The notes under the pieces: generated by a model
Seen by the model: only the letters and a program-made list of their open reading frames with translations
Database searches by the model: none
What the model was told of the DNA's origin: nothing
Assembly (NCBI RefSeq): GCF_001424385.1
Contig: NZ_LMPO01000008.1
Coordinates: forward strand, 544,567-608,566
Length of the DNA stretch: 64,000 nucleotides
From: Curtobacterium sp. Leaf183
Lineage (GTDB): Bacteria > Actinomycetota > Actinomycetes > Actinomycetales > Microbacteriaceae
Direction of reading: 5' to 3'
Position numbers and translations under genes: made by a program
Shown: piece by piece, positions 16,940-26,057 of the stretch
Layout of the letters: each line of letters opens with the position of its first letter
How positions within the stretch are numbered: the stretch's first letter is position 1

Positions 16940-17659
16940 CTACAGGTCGACGCCCGCGAGCACGGCCCGGTCGCCGCGCAGCCGTACCTGCACGCTCGCG
17001 ATGTCGGCTCGGGCGATGTCGGTCGACGCCGACAGCCCGCGAGCATCGGCGCCGGCAGCCGTCCACGACGCCACGGTCGAGGTGCTGCCGTCGGTGCGGA
17101 CGACGACCAGGTCGTACATGACCGACCCGTCCGAGGCCCACGTCGTGCCGCCGTACGAGCATCCCCAGTCGAAGCGGGTGCCCCACTGCTCGCCGCTGAC
17201 GGCGAGGTCGACGTCGAGACCGCGTTCGCCGACCATGTCGTAGCGGTCCGCGGCCGCGGTGGCGGTCCGTCCCGCCTGGACCGAGGCGCCGCGCTCGCCG
17301 GCGGTGCCGACGGCGAGCCCGCCGAGCACGGCGACCACCACCGCGAGACCCGCGGTGGCGGCGACCCAGACGCGACGGCGGCGACGACGGTGTCGGACGC
17401 GGTGCGCGACGGCGGTGAGGGTGCTCTCGGACCGCGTGTCGGCCCTCCCGTCCGGTTCCGCGATCTCGACCGCCTGGTCGGCCGGCAGCTTGCCGAGCAG
17501 ACCGGGCAGGCCGACGAGCTCGGCGACGGCGGACGCGCAGCGGTCGCACGTCTCGAGGTGTCGCTCGTACTCCAGCCGCTCGTGCGGCGGGAGCGAGCCG
17601 AGCACGTAGGCCGCGTCCCACTCCACGTACGGGTCGTCGGGCGTCGGGTCGCCGGTCAT
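16940..17659 (-). CDS. Zinc-finger anti-sigma factor (RskA/RslA type)
   Basis: A 239-residue transmembrane anti-sigma factor. The N-terminal zinc-binding motif is HLETCDRCASAV (about residues 30-41), after the typical AAYVLGSLPPHE. One helix spans about residues 102-124. The extracytoplasmic part has two cysteines in DWGCSYGG and elsewhere few. It should hold the adjacent ECF sigma factor at the membrane until a signal triggers release. The ATG overlaps the sigma factor stop. Confidence 0.9.
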   Translation of the reverse strand: MTGDPTPDDPYVEWDAAYVLGSLPPHERLEYERHLETCDRCASAVAELVGLPGLLGKLPADQAVEIAEPDGRADTRSESTLTAVAHRVRHRRRRRRVWVAATAGLAVVVAVLGGLAVGTAGERGASVQAGRTATAAADRYDMVGERGLDVDLAVSGEQWGTRFDWGCSYGGTTWASDGSVMYDLVVVRTDGSTSTVASWTAAGADARGLSASTDIARADIASVQVRLRGDRAVLAGVDL

Positions 17660-18180
17660 CGGGTCACTCCTCGTTCCTGCAGTGCGAGTCGGACGGCTCG
17701 CAGCCCGTAGTGCAGCCGTGACTTCACGGTGCCCTCGGGGATGTCGTGACGGCGGGCGATCTCCGGCACGGTGTGTCCGAGCCAGTAGGCGTCGACGACG
17801 ACACGGCGGTGGTCCGGGGTGAGTGACGCCAGTGCGTCCGCCACCACGATCCGGTCGAGCACGGCGTCGGTGCGGTCGGACTCGGCTCGGTCGACCGTCC
17901 ACTCCGAACCGGTCTCACGGCGGTTCCGTGCCGAGCGGGCCTCGTCGACGACCAGGTTCCGCGCCACGGTGAACAGCCACGCGCGGGCGCCGTCCGGGGT
18001 CCGCTCGAGCACGTTCGGCCGCTGCCAGGCGCGGACCATCGTCTCCTGGACGACGTCCTCGACCGCCTCGACCCCCGAGCCGCCCCGCGTGAGGTGCCGC
18101 ACGTACCGGGTGAGCGCGTCGCCGTGCTCTCGGTAGAGCGCCTGCAGCAGCTCGTCAGCGGAACGGCTCGTCACGGTCAC
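17656..18180 (-). CDS. ECF sigma factor (SigK/SigL type)
   Basis: A 174-residue sigma-70 family protein. Region 2 (about 14-82) includes VEDVVQETMVRAWQ and WLFTVARNLVVDEAR; region 4 (about 115-165) includes LASLTPDHRRVVVDAYWLGH and IPEGTVKSRLHYGLRA. The GTG start overlaps the YceI gene stop and its stop overlaps the anti-sigma start. YceI / ECF sigma / zinc anti-sigma is a familiar actinobacterial arrangement, likely for envelope or redox stress. Confidence 0.94.
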   Translation of the reverse strand: MTVTSRSADELLQALYREHGDALTRYVRHLTRGGSGVEAVEDVVQETMVRAWQRPNVLERTPDGARAWLFTVARNLVVDEARSARNRRETGSEWTVDRAESDRTDAVLDRIVVADALASLTPDHRRVVVDAYWLGHTVPEIARRHDIPEGTVKSRLHYGLRAVRLALQERGVTR

Positions 18181-18866
18181 TTCCCGAGGTCGAGGGAGAA
18201 CTCCACGGAGCCCTTCCCGTCCACGGTCACGAACCCGAGGGACGGTGCGGTCACGCCGTAGTCCTGGAAGGTCACCGGCACCGAGCCGACGACCTGCACG
18301 GTGCCGCCGTCGCCGACCGCGACCTGGGCGTCCGCGGTGACGGGCTTCTCGACGCCGTGCAGGTCCATCGTGCCGGTCAGGGTGACGTCCTGCTTCGTGC
18401 CGTCGAGCGCCTGGGACACGTCGACCGGCTTCGTCAGGGTGAAGGTCGCCGTCGGGAACTGGTCGGTCTGGAGCGCCTTGGTGCGGAAGTACTCGTCGCG
18501 GGCGGCCTCCGGCGTGCTGATCTTGCCGACCTGCACGGTCACGGTCGCCGTCGTCAGCTTCCCGCTGGCGACGGTTGCCTTCCCCTCGACGTCCTTGGTG
18601 CGACCGACCACGTTCACATCATTCCCCTGCAGGACCTCGTGCACCCGGTACCCGGCGAACGAACCGCTCTGGCTGGTCCAGTTGCCGTCCGCGTCCGACG
18701 CGTCGAGCTTGGCGGACGAGCTCGCACGGAGCGACGGGGCCGCTTCGGCCTGCGCGTTGACGGTGTTCGCGTAGATGGCCGGACCGGCAACGGCCGCCGC
18801 CGCCCCGATGACGACGACGCCCGAGGCGATGCCGATGAGGATCTTGGTGCGCTTGGTGAGTGCCAT
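18177..18866 (-). CDS. YceI-family protein with N-terminal membrane anchor
   Basis: A 229-residue protein with one N-terminal hydrophobic helix (about 9-31). The YceI lipocalin-like barrel follows, marked by VVGRTKDVEGKATV, VGKISTPEAARDEYFRT, FPTATFTLTK and TGTMDLHGVEKPV. YceI proteins bind isoprenoid-like lipids in the periplasm; this one would be anchored outside the membrane. I chose the ATG at 18866. It is the first gene of the sigma-factor operon and so a likely target of that sigma factor. Confidence 0.92.
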   Translation of the reverse strand: MALTKRTKILIGIASGVVVIGAAAAVAGPAIYANTVNAQAEAAPSLRASSSAKLDASDADGNWTSQSGSFAGYRVHEVLQGNDVNVVGRTKDVEGKATVASGKLTTATVTVQVGKISTPEAARDEYFRTKALQTDQFPTATFTLTKPVDVSQALDGTKQDVTLTGTMDLHGVEKPVTADAQVAVGDGGTVQVVGSVPVTFQDYGVTAPSLGFVTVDGKGSVEFSLDLGK

Positions 18867-18917
18867 ACCCGGACAACGGGGCAGCGCGTCGGATGGTTCA
18901 GATCTCGTCACGGACAT

Positions 18918-18947
18918 GACGGGAGGCCCGGCACCGGGCCTCCCGTC
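18918..18947. terminator. Terminator hairpin between two leftward operons
   Basis: GACGGGAGGCCCGG and CCGGGCCTCCCGTC form a perfect 14-bp stem around CA. It follows the ABC importer operon and precedes the YceI operon, so it separates two co-directional units. Confidence 0.85.
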
Positions 18948-18980
18948 CGCCCTGGGGTCAGAGCACCGCGGGGCGGCTGC

Positions 18981-20315
18981 TCACTTGCCAGCGGCCTGGT
19001 TGTAGGAGGCGATCTGCGACTTCGCCTGCTGCTCGGCAGTGCGCATCGTGCTTGCCACGTCCGAGCCCTCGACGACCCGGTTGAAGGCGCCGATCACGGT
19101 GGCCCGCACGGTCGGGAAGGCCCCGGTCACACAGCCCGCCGCGGCGGTGCTCGCCGGGTCGGCCGCCAGCTGGCGGTACATCGTCGCGACGTTCGGGTCC
19201 GCTAGGGACCGCTTGCCGACGCTCGTGTCCGCGGCGCCGGTGTCCATCGCCAGGTAGCCGGTGGCCTTGGCCCACTTCGCCTGCACCTCGGGCGTCTGGA
19301 GCCACTTCGCGAAGTCGAACGAGGCCTGCTGCTGGGCGGACGAGTGGCCCTTGCCGGAGATCCAGAGCGCGTTGCCGCCGATGACCTGCCCGGCGTCCTT
19401 CGAGGACGCGGTGGTCGGGAAGCTCGCGACGACGGACTTCGAGCCGTCCGGGTCGACGGTCGTGTATGCGCCGGACGAGGTGAGGAGCATGCCGACCTTG
19501 CCGCTGGCGAACGCGGAGTTCATCGCCGCGGAGTCCGTCCCGGGGTTGAGTGCGACGCCCCCCTGGTACAGCGACTGGAGCGTCGTCATGAAGTCGACCT
19601 GGCTGTCCGAGGTCAGGGAGACCCCCGTGGCTGGCCTCGACCCACGACCGTTCTGGGGCGTGCAGAACGCCTTCCCACCCGCGGCGGAGAGCTCCTCGAG
19701 CATCCACGAGTCGCCCATGTTCATGCTGAAGCCGTAGGCCCCGCTCGCCTGGTGGATCTGCTTCGCCCAGGTGGCGACCTCGGCGAGCGTCTTCGGCGGC
19801 GACGACGGGTCGAGCCCGGCCTTCGTGGCGAGCGCCCGGTCGATGTAGAGCACCGGCACCGAGACGGAGAACGGCATCGCTGCGAGCCCGTCCTTGCCGC
19901 TGTAGTACCGCGTGGCGGCCGGGGCCATCGTCGATGTGTCGACCTTGCCGAGGCTCGACGGTGCGACGGTCTGTCCGGAGTCCATCATGAAGCCCGTCGA
20001 GACGTCGTTCATCATGAGCAGGTCGGGCGTCGACGAGGACTGCACCGCGGCCGTGTACTTCGTCTGCACCGCTGCGTAGTCGCCCTGGAAAGATGCCTTC
20101 ACCGTGGCGTGGTCCGTGTTGTCGGCGTTGTACTCGGTGACGAGGGAGTCCAGCTCGGTGGCGGCGGGACCGGCCATGGCGTGCCAGAACTGCACCGTGA
20201 CGGGGCCGGACGAGGCAGTGGTGGCGGACCCGGAGGCGGAGCAACCGGTCAGGGCGACCGCGACGGCGGCGGTGACGCCGAGCATGAGGACGGCGGAGGG
20301 ACGGCGAGACGGCAT
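18981..20315 (-). CDS. ABC transporter solute-binding lipoprotein (UgpB-like)
   Basis: A 444-residue extracellular solute-binding protein of the sugar / glycerol-3-phosphate class. The signal peptide ends in the lipobox LTGC (about residue 27), and the mature part starts with VTVQFWHAMAGPAATELDSL as in UgpB. It is the third gene of a permease-permease-binding protein operon. The ATPase is not encoded and is probably shared. A palindrome upstream of the operon is almost identical to one upstream of the phosphoesterase-LacI operon. The ligand may therefore be a phosphorylated polyol or phosphodiester; that is inference. Confidence 0.87.
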   Translation of the reverse strand: MPSRRPSAVLMLGVTAAVAVALTGCSASGSATTASSGPVTVQFWHAMAGPAATELDSLVTEYNADNTDHATVKASFQGDYAAVQTKYTAAVQSSSTPDLLMMNDVSTGFMMDSGQTVAPSSLGKVDTSTMAPAATRYYSGKDGLAAMPFSVSVPVLYIDRALATKAGLDPSSPPKTLAEVATWAKQIHQASGAYGFSMNMGDSWMLEELSAAGGKAFCTPQNGRGSRPATGVSLTSDSQVDFMTTLQSLYQGGVALNPGTDSAAMNSAFASGKVGMLLTSSGAYTTVDPDGSKSVVASFPTTASSKDAGQVIGGNALWISGKGHSSAQQQASFDFAKWLQTPEVQAKWAKATGYLAMDTGAADTSVGKRSLADPNVATMYRQLAADPASTAAAGCVTGAFPTVRATVIGAFNRVVEGSDVASTMRTAEQQAKSQIASYNQAAGK

Positions 20316-20359
20316 GGGGCTGCTTCCTGTCGTGGGAGTGGTGGGGATCAGAGGACGGG

Positions 20360-21190
20360 TCATTTGAGCGCGCCGGCGGTCAGACCACCGGCCAGGAACC
20401 GCTGCGCGAGCAGGACGAGGACCAGGACGGGGAGCGTGACCATCGCGGCTCCGGCCAGGACGACCCCGACGTCCGAGGCCTGGGCATCCGCGAGCTGCGC
20501 GATCCCGACCTGCACGGTGCGGTTCTCCGGCGAGTTCGTCACCAGGAGCGGCCAGAAGAAGCCGTTCCACGCCGCGGTGGCGCTGACCAGGGTCACGGAC
20601 ACCAGGGTCGGCCTGGTGATCGGCAGCAGCATGGACCGGATGAACCGGAAGTGGCCTGCGCCGTCGAGCACCGCGGCCTCGCGCAGCTCGTCCGGGAAGC
20701 TCAGGAACGCCTGGCGGAACAGGAAGATCGTCAGCGCCGAGGCCACGAAGGGCAGGAACACGACCAGCAGGGTGTCGATGAGGTGCCAGGACGAGACGGT
20801 CAGGTAGTTCGCGATCAGGGTGGTCTCGCCGGGGATCATCATGCTGGCGAGCAGCACGAGGAACAGCGCGCGGGTCCCCCGCATCCGGCAGAACACCAGC
20901 GCGTAGGCGGTCATGATGCCGATCGTGACCTGCAGCACCGTCTGGCAGAAGGTCACGACGACGCTGTTCAGGAACTGCTGCCCGAGCGGCACGACCTGCG
21001 TGGCACGGACCAGGTTGTCGAGCGTCAGGTGGATCGGCACCAGCCCGGGGAGCCCCTGCTCGAGGTACCGGGTGGGGGTGAGTGCGCCCTCGAAGACGTA
21101 ATAGAGCGGGAAGCACACGACGACGACCGCGACGACCAGCCAGACGTACACGAGCGTGCTCCGGAAGCGTCGGGCGGTGACCGGGCGCAT
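20360..21190 (-). CDS. ABC transporter permease (MalG/UgpE type)
   Basis: A 276-residue inner-membrane permease with six helices. The ATPase-contact loop is EAAVLDGAGHFRFIRSMLLP (EAA motif, about residues 185-204). It ends in FLAGGLTAGALK, typical for carbohydrate-class permeases. Its start overlaps the stop of the other permease, and the binding protein gene follows after 44 bp. Confidence 0.92.
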   Translation of the reverse strand: MRPVTARRFRSTLVYVWLVVAVVVVCFPLYYVFEGALTPTRYLEQGLPGLVPIHLTLDNLVRATQVVPLGQQFLNSVVVTFCQTVLQVTIGIMTAYALVFCRMRGTRALFLVLLASMMIPGETTLIANYLTVSSWHLIDTLLVVFLPFVASALTIFLFRQAFLSFPDELREAAVLDGAGHFRFIRSMLLPITRPTLVSVTLVSATAAWNGFFWPLLVTNSPENRTVQVGIAQLADAQASDVGVVLAGAAMVTLPVLVLVLLAQRFLAGGLTAGALK

Positions 21191-22131
21191 CAGTAGTTCA
21201 CCCGCTTCTCGAGCACGCCGAACTGGACGAGCGACAGCCCGAGCACCAGCAGGAACAGCATGACCCCGAGCGCGGCGGCGAGCCCGAAGTTCGCGCTCGC
21301 GGAGCCGAACGCCTGCTGGTAGATCGCGTAGACCAGCGTGCGGGACGAGTTCGCCGGTCCGCCCTCGGTCAGGATCTGGATCTGGCCGAAGGTCGTCAGC
21401 GCCTCGACGGTACCGGTCACGACGACGAAGAACAGCGTCGGGGTGACGAGCGGGAGCGACACGGACCAGAACGTGCGCACCGGTCCGGCACCGTCGAGGT
21501 GCGCTGCCTCGACGACGTCCTGGTCGATTGCGCCGAACGCCCCGACCAGCAGCAGCACGGTGAACCCGAGCGAGCCCCAGACCGTGACGACGATGACACT
21601 CGCCAGCGCCCAGTGGGTGTCGGTCAGCCACGGCACCCCCTGGCCGCCGGACTGGCGGATCACGGTGTTCACGAGACCGGTCCCGGGAGCGAGCATCGCG
21701 GCGAACGCGACTGACCCCGCCGACACCGAGACGACCATCGGCGAGGTGAGGAGCGCCTGGAAGACCGCGGTCCCCCGCAGCTTGGCGGTCAGCGGCACCA
21801 CGATCAGCAGCCCGAACACGATCCGACCCGCGACGACGCCGGCGCAGAACAGCGCCGTGTTGCCCATCGTCTGCGCGAAGGCGGGGTCGGTGAGCGTCCG
21901 GACGTAGTTCTGCAGGCCGACGGAGCCAGCGGGCTGCCCGAAGATGTCGGTTCCCTGCGTGCTCAGCACGATGACCCGCACGAGTGGGTAGAAGACGAAC
22001 ACGCCGAACACGACGAGCGCCGGCAGCAGCAGCACCGTACCGACGCGGCGATCAGCCCGCAGCCAGGACCGTGACGTCCGGGCGGGGCGCGCGGGACCGG
22101 CCACCAGGCCGGGCCGGACGGAGACCGTCAT
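21190..22131 (-). CDS. ABC transporter permease (MalF/UgpA type)
   Basis: A 313-residue permease with six helices and an N-terminal cytoplasmic stretch of about 30 residues. The EAA loop reads EAAHLDGAGPVRTFWSVSLP (about 212-231). It is first in the importer operon. The ATG at 22131 is preceded by a LacI-type palindrome at 22149-22164, about 18 bp upstream, which would block transcription or clearance. Confidence 0.92.
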   Translation of the reverse strand: MTVSVRPGLVAGPARPARTSRSWLRADRRVGTVLLLPALVVFGVFVFYPLVRVIVLSTQGTDIFGQPAGSVGLQNYVRTLTDPAFAQTMGNTALFCAGVVAGRIVFGLLIVVPLTAKLRGTAVFQALLTSPMVVSVSAGSVAFAAMLAPGTGLVNTVIRQSGGQGVPWLTDTHWALASVIVVTVWGSLGFTVLLLVGAFGAIDQDVVEAAHLDGAGPVRTFWSVSLPLVTPTLFFVVVTGTVEALTTFGQIQILTEGGPANSSRTLVYAIYQQAFGSASANFGLAAALGVMLFLLVLGLSLVQFGVLEKRVNY

Positions 22132-22148
22132 GGGAGGACACCTTCGGG

Positions 22149-22164
22149 TAGGGAACGTTCCCTA
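22149..22164. promoter_or_regulatory. LacI-type operator upstream of the importer operon
   Basis: TAGGGAACGTTCCCTA is a perfect 16-bp palindrome with a central ACGT, as in LacI/GalR operators. It lies between the divergent importer and phosphatase genes. A 15-of-16 match occurs at 24885-24900 upstream of the phosphoesterase-LacI operon. Confidence 0.8.
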
Positions 22165-22370
22165 TCCGGGAACGGCTTCCACTGTGCGGGTGTGGTCGCA
22201 GGCCGGTCAAGCGTCGTCGGCGTCCTGCCGCTGTCCGTTCACACCGCGTTCAACGGCCGGCCTGTGCGGACACGTCGGGGCCGATGGACACCGCCGGTGT
22301 TCACCCCCGGTTCCGTCGGTCGGCCGCCCCGGTTCACCGTCCACGCCGGCCGGACCGCTAGACCGGGGAC

Positions 22371-23195
22371 ATGCCCCGATCCTCCGCCGACCTCCGCTCC
22401 GCCGCCGAGACCGCCTGCCGCGCGGTCGCCCCGCAACTGCTCGACGCGTTCCGGTCCGACATGACGATCACGACCAAGCGCGACGCCCACGACGTCGTCA
22501 CCGTGCACGACCGCGCGGCCGAGGTCACGATCACGGCATCACTGACCGCGGCGTTCCCGGGTTCGGTCGTCCTGGGCGAGGAGGGCGGCAGCACGGGGGA
22601 CGCGTCCCTCCGCTGGATCGTCGACCCGATCGACGGCACCGCGAACTTCGCGCGGGGCCTGGCGTACTGGTGCGTGTCGATCGCCGCCGAGCGCGACGGG
22701 GAAGTCGTCGCCGGTGCCGTGTACGACCCCGTCGCGGATCACATGTTCGCCGCGGACGACTCCGGTGCCGTGCTCGACGGCACACCGATGCGGTCGGTCG
22801 CACTCGCCGAGCCCGACGCCACCGTGCTGACGAGCTTCCCGGTGCAGCAGGACCTGGAGCTGCTGGGCGAGGACGCCGCGCTCACCCTGCTGCGCGACCT
22901 GACCCTGCGGTACCGGCACCACCACAGCACGGGCAGCGGCGCCCTGAACCTGGCGCACGTCGCCGCCGGCTGGTCCGACGTCACCATGGGCTTCGCGACG
23001 CACCCGTGGGACGTCGCCGCGGGTGCGTTGGTCCTGCAGCAGGCCGGCGGGTGGTTCCGGGGGTTCCGCGCCGGTACCCCGACTGCGGCAGCGCACCGCG
23101 CCGAGGACTACGTCGCAGGGGGCGGCGGCGCAACGCACGACCACCTGGTCGACCGGGTGCAGCGGTTGTCCGCCGCGATCACACCGCGTGGCTGA
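22371..23195 (+). CDS. Inositol monophosphatase family protein
   Basis: A 274-residue Mg-dependent sugar-phosphatase fold. The signature motifs are GEEGG (about 69-73), WIVDPIDGTANFARG (about 82-96) and the C-terminal THPWDVAAGALVLQQAGG. It should hydrolyse inositol-1-phosphate or a similar phosphate monoester. It is divergent from the ABC importer across the shared LacI palindrome, and its stop lies 3 bp from the end of the LacI gene. Together these suggest breakdown of the imported solute. Confidence 0.92.
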   Translation: MPRSSADLRSAAETACRAVAPQLLDAFRSDMTITTKRDAHDVVTVHDRAAEVTITASLTAAFPGSVVLGEEGGSTGDASLRWIVDPIDGTANFARGLAYWCVSIAAERDGEVVAGAVYDPVADHMFAADDSGAVLDGTPMRSVALAEPDATVLTSFPVQQDLELLGEDAALTLLRDLTLRYRHHHSTGSGALNLAHVAAGWSDVTMGFATHPWDVAAGALVLQQAGGWFRGFRAGTPTAAAHRAEDYVAGGGGATHDHLVDRVQRLSAAITPRG

Positions 23196-23198
23196 CGC

Positions 23199-24215
23199 TC
23201 AGCGCCCGATGCCGGTCGCCAGCGCAGCCGCAGACCCACGGGGCACCAGGACGGTCGGCAGGACCTCGTGTCGCTCCACCCGCCGTCCGCGCAGCCGCTC
23301 CACGACGAGCTCGACGACGCGTGCACCCATGCGCCGACGCGGCTGATCGACGCTCGTCAGGTCGAGGCGCGCAGCCAGCGCGGTGCCGTCGAACCCGGTG
23401 ACGGCGGCCATCCGCGGCAGGTCGAGCCCGGCGTCCCGCGCAGCCGCCAGCAGCCGTGCCGCCGTGGAGTCGTTCGCGGCGACGAACGCCGTCACACCCT
23501 CGCCCAGCTGCCGGGCGATGCGCCCGGGGTCATCGACGAGCGCGTCGACGTCCGCCACGCGCACGTCCGCTGCTGCGCCGATCCGACCGGCGACCTCGGC
23601 GTGCACCAGCGCGCGACGCGTCGTGGAGGGGTACGGCGACTCCGCCACGAAGCAGGTCCGCACGTGCCCGAGTGACGCCAGGTGCAGCAGCAGCCCGCGC
23701 ATGCCGGACTCCTCGTCGGCACCGACTGTGTCCACGCCGACACCGACCAGTCGCCCCGCACCCGACCCGAGGACCGCCACGGGCAGGTCCCGAGCGACCG
23801 CAGCGAGGCGCGCAGAGGCGAGCCGACTGCTCACCACGGCGACCCCGAGGACGCCGTCGGCCGACCCACGGGAGTCGTGCAGGGCCTCCAGTCCGGCCAC
23901 CAGCCGCGCGTCGCCGCGGAACGCGTCGACGACCCGCAGGTCGAAGCCCAGGGTCGCCGCGGTCGCGCGGGCACTGGCGAGCACCTCGGCGTGGAAGGGG
24001 TTGGCCGCCTCGGTGACGAGGATCCCGATGACGAGCGGGTCACCGGACGCGCGTCGCCGCGCCAGGGCACCGACCGGGAGGCCCAGCTCGTCCGCCGCGC
24101 GCACGGCGCGGTCTCGACGGGGTGCGGACACACCGTCGTCACCGCGCAGGGCGAGGGAGACGAGGGACCGTGACAACCCGGTCGCGGTCGCGACGTCCGC
24201 CAGGGTGACGGTCAC
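23199..24215 (-). CDS. LacI-family regulator coupled to a 2H phosphoesterase
   Basis: A 338-residue LacI/GalR protein. The HTH is at the extreme N-terminus (TLADVATATGLSRSLVSLAL, residues 4-23), followed by a periplasmic-binding-like effector domain ending in TSVDQPRRRMGARVVELV and a VLVPRGS motif. The GTG at 24215 overlaps the phosphoesterase stop (GTGA). The operon promoter carries the TAGGGAACGTTCCCCA site and the importer the matching palindrome, so I infer it represses both units. Confidence 0.9.
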   Translation of the reverse strand: MTVTLADVATATGLSRSLVSLALRGDDGVSAPRRDRAVRAADELGLPVGALARRRASGDPLVIGILVTEAANPFHAEVLASARATAATLGFDLRVVDAFRGDARLVAGLEALHDSRGSADGVLGVAVVSSRLASARLAAVARDLPVAVLGSGAGRLVGVGVDTVGADEESGMRGLLLHLASLGHVRTCFVAESPYPSTTRRALVHAEVAGRIGAAADVRVADVDALVDDPGRIARQLGEGVTAFVAANDSTAARLLAAARDAGLDLPRMAAVTGFDGTALAARLDLTSVDQPRRRMGARVVELVVERLRGRRVERHEVLPTVLVPRGSAAALATGIGR

Positions 24216-24862
24216 GCCAGGGTCCAGGTGCGGACGTGCTCCCAGGTCATCGTGTGCCACCACCGGCCGCTCCAGTCCGGGCTCGCCGTCCGGTACAGGG
24301 CGACGGTGTCGCCGCGGAAGACGCTCGGCACCTCGACGTCGAGGCCGCGGACGAACGCCCCGACCTCGTCGTGCAGGTCGGGTCGGCCGTACAGGTCGTG
24401 CGAGGCCAACGACAGGTGGCCCCGCCAGTGCTCCGGGTCGTAGTCGTTCGCCTGCGGCGAGTGCATCGACCGTCGGAACGGGGCAACCGCGGCGTCGACG
24501 TCGCGGGCCAGCCGCACGAAGTCCTCGTTCAGGGAGCCGTCCGGGCGATCGGCGACGTCGTAGACGTACCCGATCCCCTGCTCGCGGACGCCGGCGTTGT
24601 GCACGTCGAACGCGGGCCGGTCGCGCAGGAGCTCGGTGATCGCGGTCTCGACGGCCTCGGCGTCCCGGCCGAACGGCTGGCTCCCCACCAGCGTCGCGTG
24701 GGGAGGGAATGCGCCGGCGGACACCAGGCCGTACTGCGCGCGGAGCTGGTCGGTCACGACCGTGACGGCGCGACACGTGCGCGGGTCGGGCCGCAGGTAC
24801 ACGCCGTACCGGTAGGGGTCACTGGAGTCGATGGGGCGCTTGGCTCGGTCGGCGTGCGGCAT
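24212..24862 (-). CDS. 2H phosphoesterase superfamily protein (2'-5' RNA ligase / cyclic phosphodiesterase-like)
   Basis: A 216-residue protein with both signature motifs of the 2H fold: PPHATLVGS (HxT, about residue 50) and GHLSLAS (HxS, about residue 145). 2H enzymes open cyclic phosphodiesters such as 2',3'-cyclic phosphates or ADP-ribose 1'',2''-cyclic phosphate. I chose the ATG at 24862. It is in one operon with the LacI gene and carries the same operator as the importer, so a metabolic rather than RNA-repair role is suggested. The substrate is unknown. Confidence 0.82.
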   Translation of the reverse strand: MPHADRAKRPIDSSDPYRYGVYLRPDPRTCRAVTVVTDQLRAQYGLVSAGAFPPHATLVGSQPFGRDAEAVETAITELLRDRPAFDVHNAGVREQGIGYVYDVADRPDGSLNEDFVRLARDVDAAVAPFRRSMHSPQANDYDPEHWRGHLSLASHDLYGRPDLHDEVGAFVRGLDVEVPSVFRGDTVALYRTASPDWSGRWWHTMTWEHVRTWTLA

Positions 24863-24884
24863 GGCTTCCGTTCGGGATCGCGTG

Positions 24885-24900
24885 TAGGGAACGTTCCCCA
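24885..24900. promoter_or_regulatory. LacI-type operator upstream of the phosphoesterase gene
   Basis: TAGGGAACGTTCCCCA differs by one base from the palindrome at 22149-22164. It sits 23 bp upstream of the phosphoesterase start codon. Confidence 0.8.
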
Positions 24901-24975
24901 TCGTGCTCGCGATCCGCGGCGGACGCACCCGTCTGGACGGCGACGCCCAGGTGAACGGCAGGTGACGGGGCGCCC

Positions 24976-25989
24976 TCAGCGTCGGGCGAGCGTGCGACCG
25001 GGGACGAGGGTGCCGTCGATCGCCGTGTGGGTCGCGCTGGCGATGGTGCCGTCGATCTGGTCGACCACGTCGTCCACCGACAGTGCCCCGATGACGTCGA
25101 GGGGCTGCCGCCACGAGGTGATGCCGAGCAGTTCGGTCGCGAGGGGGCGGATGCCGTCGTAGCCCGTGACGGAGACGTCCGCCGGGGCCTCGAGACCGCG
25201 GCGGCGCATCGCCTCGAGGACACCGACCGCCCAGTGGTCGCTGGGCGCCATCACCGCCGTCACACCGCCCGCCGTCACCACCTGGTCGATGAACGAGTCC
25301 AGGGCACGCGGGTCGGCGCCGTGGTCCTCGGAGCGGATCCGGAGCACGTCCACACCCCGGGCTCGGAGCCGTCGGGCCATGGCGTCGGTCCGGGCGGACT
25401 GCGTGAGCGACCCCGAGGGCGCGACGGTCAGCACGGCGACGCGCTCGTGCCCGAGGTCGGCCACGCGGTCGGCGAGGGCACGCCCACCACCGCGCTCGTC
25501 GCAGTAGACGCTGCTGACCGACTCGTCGCGCTCCGGGCGCCCGGCGACCACGGTGGGGATGCGGCGCGCGAACGGCAGGACGTCGTCGACGGGCAGGGCG
25601 CCACTGCAGACGATCAGCCCCTCGACACGCAGCGACACGAGGGTCTCGAGCGCGCGCCGCTCCTCGGCGATCGGGAACGAACCGGCTCCCGTGGCGGTGA
25701 CGACGCGGTACCCACGCTCGGCTGCCCGGAGTTGGAAGGCCGTGAGCAGGTGTCCGTAGAAGGGGGTCGCAGCATCGCGGACGAAGACCCCGAGCGTGTG
25801 CGTGCGATGCGCGGACATGCCGCGCGCGTTGGCGTTCGCGACGTACCCCAGGTCACGCGCGGCCTGCTTCACCCGGTCGACGGTGGCCGGGGCAACCCCG
25901 TACGACCCGGCGAGCGCGCGGGACACGACGGACTTCGAGACACCGGCCGCGGCGGCGACGTCGTGGATCGTCGGGACGGCGCTGCTCAC
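24976..25989 (-). CDS. LacI-family transcriptional regulator
   Basis: A 337-residue LacI/GalR protein. The HTH reads TIHDVAAAAGVSKSVVSRAL (about 7-26), with the hinge NARGMSAHRTHTLGVFV and a full effector domain including APSDHWAVGVLEAMRRRG and SVTGYDG. GTG at 25989 is the start. It lies between the phosphoesterase operon and the hydrolase-decarboxylase operon, in the same direction. No clear target operator was seen, so its regulon is open. Confidence 0.92.
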   Translation of the reverse strand: MSSAVPTIHDVAAAAGVSKSVVSRALAGSYGVAPATVDRVKQAARDLGYVANANARGMSAHRTHTLGVFVRDAATPFYGHLLTAFQLRAAERGYRVVTATGAGSFPIAEERRALETLVSLRVEGLIVCSGALPVDDVLPFARRIPTVVAGRPERDESVSSVYCDERGGGRALADRVADLGHERVAVLTVAPSGSLTQSARTDAMARRLRARGVDVLRIRSEDHGADPRALDSFIDQVVTAGGVTAVMAPSDHWAVGVLEAMRRRGLEAPADVSVTGYDGIRPLATELLGITSWRQPLDVIGALSVDDVVDQIDGTIASATHTAIDGTLVPGRTLARR

Positions 25990-26057
25990 CGCGTCCGCCG
26001 TCGTGTGGTCATGCCCTCACGCTAGCGGCGACTCGTCACGCTCGGCGTCGGTGATGG

